NCBI GenBank assembly: GCA_900556765.1
Contig: USQH01000041.1
Location: 1 to 10,670, forward strand
Direction: 5' to 3'
From: an uncultured Oscillospiraceae bacterium
GTDB lineage: Bacteria > Bacillota > Clostridia > Oscillospirales > Acutalibacteraceae
Length of the DNA: 10,670 bases
A model generated the notes under the pieces. It saw only the letters and a list, made by a program, of their open reading frames with translations, was not told the origin of the DNA and did not search any database. Both the position numbers and the translations under genes were made by a program. Of the stretch, positions 6,093 to 10,670 are shown piece by piece. The first letter of the stretch is position 1, and every line of letters begins with the position of its first letter.

Positions 6093-7808
6093 TTACTCGT
6101 CTGCAATACCCGCTTTTTTTGCTCTGTCCATAATGATGTCGAGCGGATCGGGATCATCGTCCTGCTGTTGCTGCTGTGCAAGCATGTTTCGGCGTGAATA
6201 AGGACCGATTTTGTAACTGCGGCCGGTCACGGCGACTATCGCACTTTTGAGAGCGGCTTTGTGCCGCGGACTGGTGTTTATCATGTTGCGGAAGCTCTCG
6301 TTTTTGAAATCGATGAGCATACAGTCGCCGACAATGTACGCACTTGACCCGTCAAGTGCGGCTTTCATCATCATGTCGGTCTTGCCCAGCTCTCCGAGAA
6401 TGTCGTTCCAGTTGCGGTAGGGAACGTCGTCGCTTTCCTGAGTCCGGCTGCCGACGGGCGTAAACGCCACCGTCGCAGCCAAGTTGCTGTCAGCCTTTGA
6501 CGGCACCTGAATGTCGTCGGCTGTCACGCGCTTTTGATATATTTTAACCTGCTCGTCCTCTGCGTCGTCGGTCGGTTCAGCCGTAGGTTGAACCGCCAAA
6601 GCATCGGCGTCGTTTTTTGTCGGAGATGGGTTGCTTTTCGGCATTGCCGCGCGTTCGGCGTTCATCACCGCCGCGCCTGATTCCAGCGCCGAAATGCGGC
6701 GCAGTAAGGCGGCGCTTGAAATATCGACCGACGGGTCGCAAAGACGCATCATTGCCGTTTCAAATATCGTGCGTCGGTTGGAGCCGCGATTCATGTCTAT
6801 ATACGCCGACTCAAGCGTTTCAATCGCGTGCAAAACAGTGTCGAGCGGCATTTTTTTACTCTGTTCTTTCAGCTTTTCGATTTCCGCCGCGGGGCAGACG
6901 AGAAGCTGTTCCGGCTTTTTCAGCGCGCGCGCCAGCATCAGATTGCGGAAGTAGTCGATAAGCTCGCTGCAAAGCCGCGTCAGATCCTTTGATCGCTCGT
7001 ACAGTTCACCGATAACGGTCAGTGCCTGTTCGCTGTCGCGCTCGGTGATTGCCGCGGCAAGGCGCTCCAGATACTCTCGGCCGCTCAGTCCGGCGGCGTC
7101 GAGCACGGCCTGCTCGGTGACTTCATCACCGCTTGCGGCGCAAACATCCAGCAGTGACAATGCGTCACGCATGGCGCCGTCGGACAGCTTTGCTATCATC
7201 AGCGCGGCGTCGCCGGTCAGCGAAATTCCCTCTTTTTGCGCGACTTCGGACAGCCGCGCGGCAATGTCGTCGGGCGATATGCGGTTGAAATCGAAACGCT
7301 GACAGCGCGACAGAATGGTTGCGGGCAGCTTGTGTACCTCGGTGGTTGCGAGAATGAATATGACATGAGCCGGCGGCTCCTCAAGCGTTTTCAGCAGCGC
7401 GTTAAACGCCGAGCCGGAGAGCATATGCACCTCGTCAATGATGTAGATGCGGTATTTTGCCGCCGCCGGTGAAAATGCAGTGTTGTCGCGTAGCTCACGG
7501 ATGTTGTCAACGCCGTTGTTGGAGGCGGCGTCGATCTCGGTAACGTCGAAAATGCTTTCATCGTTGATTCCGCGGCATATTTCGCATTCGTTGCAGGGGT
7601 CGCCGTTTTTCGGCGACAGGCAGTTGACGGCTTTCGCCAGTATTTTGGCGCAGGATGTTTTACCCGTTCCGCGTGAGCCGGTGAACAGGTAGGCGTGTGA
7701 AATGTGGTTTTCGTTTATCTGATTTTTAAGCGTTTTTACGACGTTTTGCTGACCGACCACCTCGCTGAAGCTCTGCGGACGGTATTTTCGATAAAGCGCC
7801 TGGTACAT
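6093..7808 (-). CDS. dnaX: DNA polymerase III subunits gamma/tau (DnaX)
   Basis: This is the ATPase core of the sliding-clamp loader, 571 residues from the chosen start. Numbering from that Met: Walker A GSRGTGKT (44-51); a zinc module with Cys63, Cys72, Cys75 and Cys78; Walker B IYIIDEVHM (121-129); and the arginine-finger motif SRC (167-169). The collar domain ends near 360, followed by an acidic, Ala/Pro-rich linker (about 380-440). A C-terminal domain that probably contacts the polymerase starts around 460, and a run of five Gln lies at 545-549. GTG at 7820 and ATG at 7817 are also in frame. I prefer ATG at 7808 because the GCAGGG at 7820-7825 is well spaced for it and it yields the canonical MYQALYRKYRP start. 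It lies directly downstream of the SRP RNA gene, as in Bacillus. No convincing internal frameshift site for a gamma form was found. Confidence 0.97.
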   Translation of the reverse strand: MYQALYRKYRPQSFSEVVGQQNVVKTLKNQINENHISHAYLFTGSRGTGKTSCAKILAKAVNCLSPKNGDPCNECEICRGINDESIFDVTEIDAASNNGVDNIRELRDNTAFSPAAAKYRIYIIDEVHMLSGSAFNALLKTLEEPPAHVIFILATTEVHKLPATILSRCQRFDFNRISPDDIAARLSEVAQKEGISLTGDAALMIAKLSDGAMRDALSLLDVCAASGDEVTEQAVLDAAGLSGREYLERLAAAITERDSEQALTVIGELYERSKDLTRLCSELIDYFRNLMLARALKKPEQLLVCPAAEIEKLKEQSKKMPLDTVLHAIETLESAYIDMNRGSNRRTIFETAMMRLCDPSVDISSAALLRRISALESGAAVMNAERAAMPKSNPSPTKNDADALAVQPTAEPTDDAEDEQVKIYQKRVTADDIQVPSKADSNLAATVAFTPVGSRTQESDDVPYRNWNDILGELGKTDMMMKAALDGSSAYIVGDCMLIDFKNESFRNMINTSPRHKAALKSAIVAVTGRSYKIGPYSRRNMLAQQQQQDDDPDPLDIIMDRAKKAGIADE

Positions 7809-7861
7809 TTTTAACATCACCCTGCTTTGTATGAAATTTTAAAATAAGATTTTGAAAAACA

Positions 7862-8024
7862 AGAAAGCCGATCATGCACTTGGGTATGCGGGTGTGCAGA
7901 TTTACTGCGGCGCACAGGGAAAACCGCTTAATGCTGCTCGGTTCCCCGCCTGACATGGTTCACAGCCCCCTGTCGCACAGGACCAACACACCCGCACGCC
8001 CGAATGTACGAACGGCAATGCTAC
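7862..8024 (-). ncRNA. ffs: signal recognition particle RNA, small bacterial type
   Basis: Read on the - strand, this carries the SRP helix-8 core. GTCAGG on one side and GAGCAGC on the other flank a CGG-GGAA-CCG hairpin with its GGAA tetraloop at 7942-7945. This is the Ffh (M-domain) binding site. The segment TGTTGGTCC resembles the 4.5S RNA of Escherichia coli. A long outer stem pairs 7987-8001 with 7882-7896 (14 of 15 positions). It continues imperfectly out to GCCG at 8013-8016 with CGGC at 7867-7870, and T-rich sequence follows that can act as the terminator. There is no sign of the large Alu domain found in the Bacillus RNA. The 5' end is inferred from the promoter; the 3' end is approximate. 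The position directly ahead of dnaX matches the Firmicutes arrangement. Confidence 0.92.
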
Positions 8025-8030
8025 CCTGAT

Positions 8031-8059
8031 ATTATAATACATCCACGCAAATTTTACAA
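8031..8059 (-). promoter_or_regulatory. promoter of the SRP RNA gene
   Basis: On the - strand, TTGTAA (8054-8059) and a perfect TATAAT (8031-8036) are separated by 17 bases. Transcription would begin near 8024, just ahead of the SRP RNA stem. It may also drive dnaX-ybaB-recR by readthrough, because no better promoter is seen between the RNA and dnaX. Confidence 0.8.
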
Positions 8060-8084
8060 GTGGTAATTATATAATTCACATCAA

Positions 8085-8114
8085 TTGACATATGCTGTTA
8101 TCGGATGATATAAT
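8085..8114 (+). promoter_or_regulatory. promoter of the darA-holB operon
   Basis: A perfect -35 TTGACA (8085-8090) and a perfect -10 TATAAT (8109-8114) are 18 bases apart, putting the start near 8121 and leaving a leader of about 33 bases. It diverges from the SRP RNA promoter, with only 25 bases between the two -35 boxes. Both elements match the housekeeping sigma factor consensus. Confidence 0.88.
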
Positions 8115-8153
8115 TAAATCGGTTATAAATCATACTACAAGGGGGCATTTTCA

Positions 8154-8480
8154 ATGAAACTCGTTATTGCTATTGTCAACACCGCCGATTCGTCGCAGCT
8201 TTCGTCATCGCTTACCAAAGCAGGCTTCGGCGTGACTAAGCTCGCCACAACAGGCGGCTTTTTGAAGCAGGGAAATACCACATTGCTCATAGGTATAGAT
8301 GATGACAGGCTTGACGAGGTGCTGGCTGTTATCAAAAAGCGAGCCGGCAGACGAACTGAGATGCAGCCCATACACAGCGCGTCGGCGTATCCTAACATGA
8401 TGGCTCCGACGTCGGTCGAGACGACGGTTGGAGGAGCTACCGTTTTCGTCACCGATGTTGAAAGGTTTGAAAAACTGTGA
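8154..8480 (+). CDS. darA: cyclic-di-AMP receptor DarA (YaaQ/PstA family)
   Basis: This is a PII-like trimeric protein that binds the second messenger c-di-AMP; its output partner is still poorly known. The 108 residues equal the family length. Conserved elements are MKLVIAIVNTAD at the start, VTKLATTGGFLKQGNTTLLIG at 27-47 forming the ligand-binding T-rich loop and strand, and GGATVFVTDVERFEKL at the C-terminus. Thr28, Gly35, Phe36 and Gly47 sit where family structures contact c-di-AMP. AAGGGGG at 8139-8145 places the ATG at 8154. The stop overlaps the holB start by 3 bases (GTGA), so the two are translationally coupled. In Bacillus the gene sits in the same neighbourhood, between tmk and holB. 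Here no tmk is next to it, since the gene opens the operon. Confidence 0.95.
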   Translation: MKLVIAIVNTADSSQLSSSLTKAGFGVTKLATTGGFLKQGNTTLLIGIDDDRLDEVLAVIKKRAGRRTEMQPIHSASAYPNMMAPTSVETTVGGATVFVTDVERFEKL

Positions 8481-9442
8481 GCGCTTTTGAAAAATTTGCC
8501 GGCAACGGAGCAGTGACCGAGCGGCTCGATTCCATGCTTCGTTCCGGCAGGATACCGCACGCCCTCATAATCGAGGGCGCCGCAGGCACGGGTCGCCGCA
8601 CGCTCGCGGGTATGCTTGCGCGTGCGCTTGTCTGCACCGGTGAAAATAAGCCGTGCGGCGAATGTCCGAGCTGCCGTATCGGCAGCAATCCGGATATTGT
8701 CACCGTTTTGCCGGACAAGTCATCTATAACCGTTGACCGTATACGATCCGTCCGCGAGGAGGCGTACATACTTCCGAATCAGTCGGATCGCCGCGTTTTC
8801 ATTATTCCCGACGCAAACCTGATTAACGAACAGGCGCAAAACGCTCTGCTCAAGGTGCTTGAGGAGCCGCCGAAGCGAGTTTCGTTCATTCTTACCTGCG
8901 AGTATTCGGCGCAGCTGCTGCCAACCGTTACTTCGCGCGCGTCGGTGCTGTCACTGACAGTGCCGGAGACCGACGAGGCGATCGACTGCATCGCCGCCGA
9001 TCATGCGGAATACGAACACGACGCGATTCGTGCGGCTGTGCTTGCCGAGAATGGCAATATCGGACGGGCGCTCGCGCTGCTGTCGGGCGGCGGTGAGGCC
9101 GATTCAGCGGCACAGAAAATACTGGAGGTCATCGGTGACCGTTCGGAGCTGACTTTGCTTAAAGCGCTCGGCGTTATTGAACGCGATAGACAGTTTGCAA
9201 AGAGCGTGTTGTCGCGTATGAATGAAATGCTGTCGGAGGCGCTGACGGTTAAAATGGGCAGTAAACGCAGCTTCGGAGAGGACGATATACGCATAAGCTT
9301 ATCGCGCAGGTTTACGCGCGCACAACTGCTCAAGTTGGCGCAGATTTGCGCCGATGCGTATTCCGACTGCGAGCGCAATTGTAACGGGACGCTTATGGTT
9401 GCCAATTTGTGTGCTTGTATTCGCGGCAGTATTGATTTATAA
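8477..9442 (+). CDS. holB: DNA polymerase III subunit delta-prime
   Basis: Delta-prime is the stator of the clamp loader and works in one complex with DnaX. The protein has 321 residues. It starts at GTG 8477, inside the darA stop, giving SAFEKFAGN, a normal beginning. The P-loop is degenerate: EGAAGTGRRT at 33-42, with Arg40 where the ATP-binding Lys would be. The arginine-finger motif is VTSRASV (151-157), that is SRA instead of SRC. A zinc module is formed by Cys53, Cys60, Cys63 and Cys66. The strand RVFIIPDANLIN (106-117) leads into the hallmark QNALLKVLEEPP (121-132). Loss of catalytic residues is expected for delta-prime and separates it from DnaX. The C-terminal collar domain is weakly conserved. 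A good -10 box for ricT overlaps its stop codon. Confidence 0.95.
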   Translation: MSAFEKFAGNGAVTERLDSMLRSGRIPHALIIEGAAGTGRRTLAGMLARALVCTGENKPCGECPSCRIGSNPDIVTVLPDKSSITVDRIRSVREEAYILPNQSDRRVFIIPDANLINEQAQNALLKVLEEPPKRVSFILTCEYSAQLLPTVTSRASVLSLTVPETDEAIDCIAADHAEYEHDAIRAAVLAENGNIGRALALLSGGGEADSAAQKILEVIGDRSELTLLKALGVIERDRQFAKSVLSRMNEMLSEALTVKMGSKRSFGEDDIRISLSRRFTRAQLLKLAQICADAYSDCERNCNGTLMVANLCACIRGSIDL

Positions 9443-9443
9443 T
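9415..9443 (+). promoter_or_regulatory. candidate promoter for ricT inside the holB 3' end
   Basis: TTGTAT (9415-9420) and a perfect TATAAT (9438-9443) are 17 bases apart, the latter overlapping the holB stop. Initiation near 9450 would give ricT a leader of about 74 bases that contains the tandem and inverted repeats. The -35 is only a half match, so this is moderate evidence. Confidence 0.45.
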
Positions 9444-9453
9444 AGGAAAAGCG

Positions 9454-9475
9454 TCTGCATTTATTCTGCATTTAT
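9454..9475 (+). repeat. perfect 11-bp tandem direct repeat
   Basis: TCTGCATTTAT occurs twice head to tail (9454-9464 and 9465-9475) in the 81-base gap between holB and ricT. Both copies are identical. Such a doubling may be a recent slippage event or paired binding sites. Confidence 0.9.
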
Positions 9476-9487
9476 AAAGAATAAATG
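9458..9487 (+). promoter_or_regulatory. AT-rich stem-loop in the holB-ricT gap
   Basis: CATTTATTC (9458-9466) is the exact reverse complement of GAATAAATG (9479-9487), with a 12-base loop. Only three Ts follow, so it is not a clear terminator. It could be an RNA hairpin in the ricT leader or an operator; it partly overlaps the tandem repeat. Confidence 0.55.
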
Positions 9488-9523
9488 TTTGAACTCTTTT
9501 ACTAAAACGATTTGGAGGCAAAT

Positions 9524-10426
9524 ATGGCCGAAGTTATATCGGTAAGATTTAATGACAAGGGGAAATCTTACTATTTTGACCCTAAGGATAATAAGTACTC
9601 TAACGGCGACATGGTAGTGGTCGATACCGCCCGCGGAATTGAACTGGGAGAGGTGTCTGCTGCCAATTTCACCGTTTCTGATGACGAGGTTGTGCATCCT
9701 CTGCGCGAGGTAGTACGCCCTGCGTCCGAAGCCGATCTCAAACGACGCGAGGAGAATAAACAAAAGGAAAAACGCGCGTTTAAGGTATGCGAGGAAAAGA
9801 TCGCCGCCCACGAGTTGGATATGAAGCTGGTCGAGGTGGAGTACGCATTTGACGGCAGCAAGATACTGTTTTACTTTACCGCCGACGGACGCGTCGATTT
9901 CCGCGAACTGGTAAAGGATCTCGCGTCGGTGTTTCATATGCGTATCGAGCTGCGACAGATCGGCGTGCGCGACGAGGCAAAGATGCTCGGCGGACTCGGC
10001 ATATGCGGCAGACCTTTTTGCTGCAGCCGCTTTTTGAACGACTTCTTGCCTGTTTCAATCAAAATGGCAAAGGAACAGGGGCTGTCGCTTAATCCCGTAA
10101 AAATTTCCGGCACCTGCGGCAGACTCATGTGCTGCCTGAATTACGAGCAGAACGTCTACGAGCAGCTTAACAAGACCACTCCGAGAGTGGGCTCGGCGGT
10201 AAAAACACCCGACGGCTGCGGTACGGTCATCGGAACCAGCATTTTGCAGCAAAAGGTAAAGGTTCGGCTTGACGGCAACGATACAAACGATACAATAGAG
10301 ACCTATTCGTGCGCCGATGTCAGGCCCCTCCGCCAGAAGCATGACGAAAAACCGTCCGATAACCGCGCGGACGCGCATGCCGATGAGAAGGGCAAGGGAA
10401 ACGCAGATAACCGGACGGAGAAATAA
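9524..10426 (+). CDS. ricT: PSP1-domain Fe-S protein RicT (YaaT)
   Basis: RicT joins RicA and RicF in the Y-complex, an Fe-S-containing assembly that steers RNase Y in mRNA maturation and affects competence, biofilm and sporulation in Bacillus. Neither ricA nor ricF lies in this window. From the chosen ATG the protein has 300 residues. An N-terminal beta domain (MAEVISVRFNDKGKSYYFDP) precedes the PSP1 C-terminal domain, which has the segment MRIELRQIGVRDEAKMLGGL (139-158). Two cysteine clusters follow, Cys161/166/167 (CGRPFCC) and Cys198/203/204 (CGRLMCC), the likely cluster ligands. A beta-rich segment runs to about 270, and then a charged, low-complexity tail of about 30 residues. An in-frame TTG at 9512 is possible, but GGAGG at 9514-9518 lies 5 bases before ATG 9524 and decides the start. 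Confidence 0.95.
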   Translation: MAEVISVRFNDKGKSYYFDPKDNKYSNGDMVVVDTARGIELGEVSAANFTVSDDEVVHPLREVVRPASEADLKRREENKQKEKRAFKVCEEKIAAHELDMKLVEVEYAFDGSKILFYFTADGRVDFRELVKDLASVFHMRIELRQIGVRDEAKMLGGLGICGRPFCCSRFLNDFLPVSIKMAKEQGLSLNPVKISGTCGRLMCCLNYEQNVYEQLNKTTPRVGSAVKTPDGCGTVIGTSILQQKVKVRLDGNDTNDTIETYSCADVRPLRQKHDEKPSDNRADAHADEKGKGNADNRTEK

Positions 10427-10445
10427 CATTGGCATACGATTACTA

Positions 10446-10504
10446 TCCGGCGGCGCGATCATGCGCCGGAGCAGTGTTTTGCAGACGGCTTTTGCGCTGC
10501 TTTT
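10446..10504 (+). terminator. weak terminator-like hairpins after ricT
   Basis: TCCGGCG (10446-10452) pairs exactly with CGCCGGA (10464-10470), followed by TTTT at 10477-10480. A second small stem, GCAG at 10481-10484 with CTGC at 10497-10500, is followed by TTTT. Neither has a strong T-tract, so termination after ricT may be partial. Confidence 0.35.
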
Positions 10505-10528
10505 ACGGCTGATAGAGTGTCGTAAAAA

Positions 10529-10560
10529 TTAACACTTGCATTTTTTCTGCTCTGTGTTAA
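10529..10560. repeat. 7-bp inverted repeat over a promoter, possible operator
   Basis: TTAACAC (10529-10535) and GTGTTAA (10554-10560) are exact inverted copies separated by 18 bases. The left arm abuts the -35 box and the right arm overlaps the -10 box of the candidate promoter here. It resembles the CIRCE element in half-site sequence, but the spacing is too long for that assignment. Confidence 0.5.
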
Positions 10561-10563
10561 AAT
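10536..10563 (+). promoter_or_regulatory. candidate promoter for a gene beyond the right edge
   Basis: TTGCAT (10536-10541) and TAAAAT (10558-10563) are 16 bases apart. Transcription would begin near 10570 and read out of the window. A GGAGGT follows at 10579-10584. Confidence 0.5.
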
Positions 10564-10599
10564 GTAGTTGTAAATCGCGGAGGTAACATCCCGTGACAG

Positions 10600-10630
10600 C
10601 CGCTTGTTTTCTGCGCTTTAAGCGGTTTTT
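10600..10630 (+). terminator. possible leader terminator/attenuator
   Basis: CCGCTT (10600-10605) pairs with AAGCGG (10620-10625), followed by five Ts (10626-10630). It lies about 30-60 bases after the inferred transcription start, where an attenuator or the end of a very short transcript would be. The 6-bp stem with a 14-base loop is modest. No known riboswitch class is recognised. Confidence 0.35.
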
Positions 10631-10670
10631 ACATCAATTAAATTAAAATTAATATTTTTCGTGCGCAGCG

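Noticed and set aside
6847..6870. A run of seven As in dnaX (codons AGT-AAA-AAA-ATG on the - strand) as a gamma-producing frameshift site.
   Set aside because: The run is preceded by T in the reading frame, so the -1 slip pairing is poor. A slip would stop after about 11 codons inside the collar domain, giving a protein unlikely to assemble.
10529..10560. CIRCE element (HrcA binding site).
   Set aside because: Half-sites resemble TTAGCACTC/GAGTGCTAA only partly, and the spacer is longer than the 9 bases of CIRCE.
1..10670. CRISPR array, insertion sequence, prophage, toxin-antitoxin or tRNA gene.
   Set aside because: No regularly spaced repeats, transposase or phage-type proteins, paired small toxin/antitoxin frames or cloverleaf were seen on either strand.

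Overview
The window looks like chromosomal DNA of a low-to-mid GC Gram-positive bacterium of the class Clostridia, possibly an uncultured gut Oscillospirales relative. The class-level reading is an inference from gene content. It rests on the Firmicutes block of SRP RNA, dnaX, ybaB and recR, the darA-holB-ricT block, and a DUF4358/MBOAT/DHHW polysaccharide-acetylation cluster of the kind common in Clostridia. No marker gives a genus.

Left part (1-3003, + strand): three co-directional genes. The 5'-truncated first gene encodes the C-terminal part of a DUF4358-like exported protein. It is followed by an MBOAT O-acyltransferase and an AlgX/AlgJ-like (DHHW) SGNH-type protein. Together they resemble an extracellular polysaccharide O-acetylation machine: the MBOAT protein would pass acetyl groups across the membrane and the SGNH protein would place them on a glycan.

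Middle-left (3004-3801): about 800 bases with no intact gene. It contains the decayed C-terminal half of a Crp/Fnr regulator on the - strand, readable in successive frames, plus several terminator-like hairpins and the promoter of the next gene. At 3802-5007 lies a monocistronic FAD-dependent oxidoreductase (+). It ends at a strong bidirectional terminator shared with the convergent recR operon.

Middle-right (5095-8024, - strand): SRP RNA, dnaX, ybaB and recR, in the same order as in Bacillus. They supply the SRP RNA, the tau subunit of the clamp loader, a nucleoid-associated protein and a recombination mediator.

Right part (8085-10426, + strand): darA (c-di-AMP receptor), holB (delta-prime clamp-loader subunit) and ricT (Fe-S PSP1 protein of the RNase Y specificity complex). 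This operon starts from a near-consensus promoter that diverges from the SRP RNA promoter. The last 240 bases hold weak hairpins, a possible 27-codon ORF, and a promoter with a 7-bp inverted repeat and a short terminator-like leader for a gene outside the window.

Most of the window is conserved housekeeping. I do not see a clearly new biological system. The least explained parts are the eroded Crp locus, the tandem and inverted repeat before ricT, the symmetric element at the right edge, and the DUF4358 component of the acetylation cluster.
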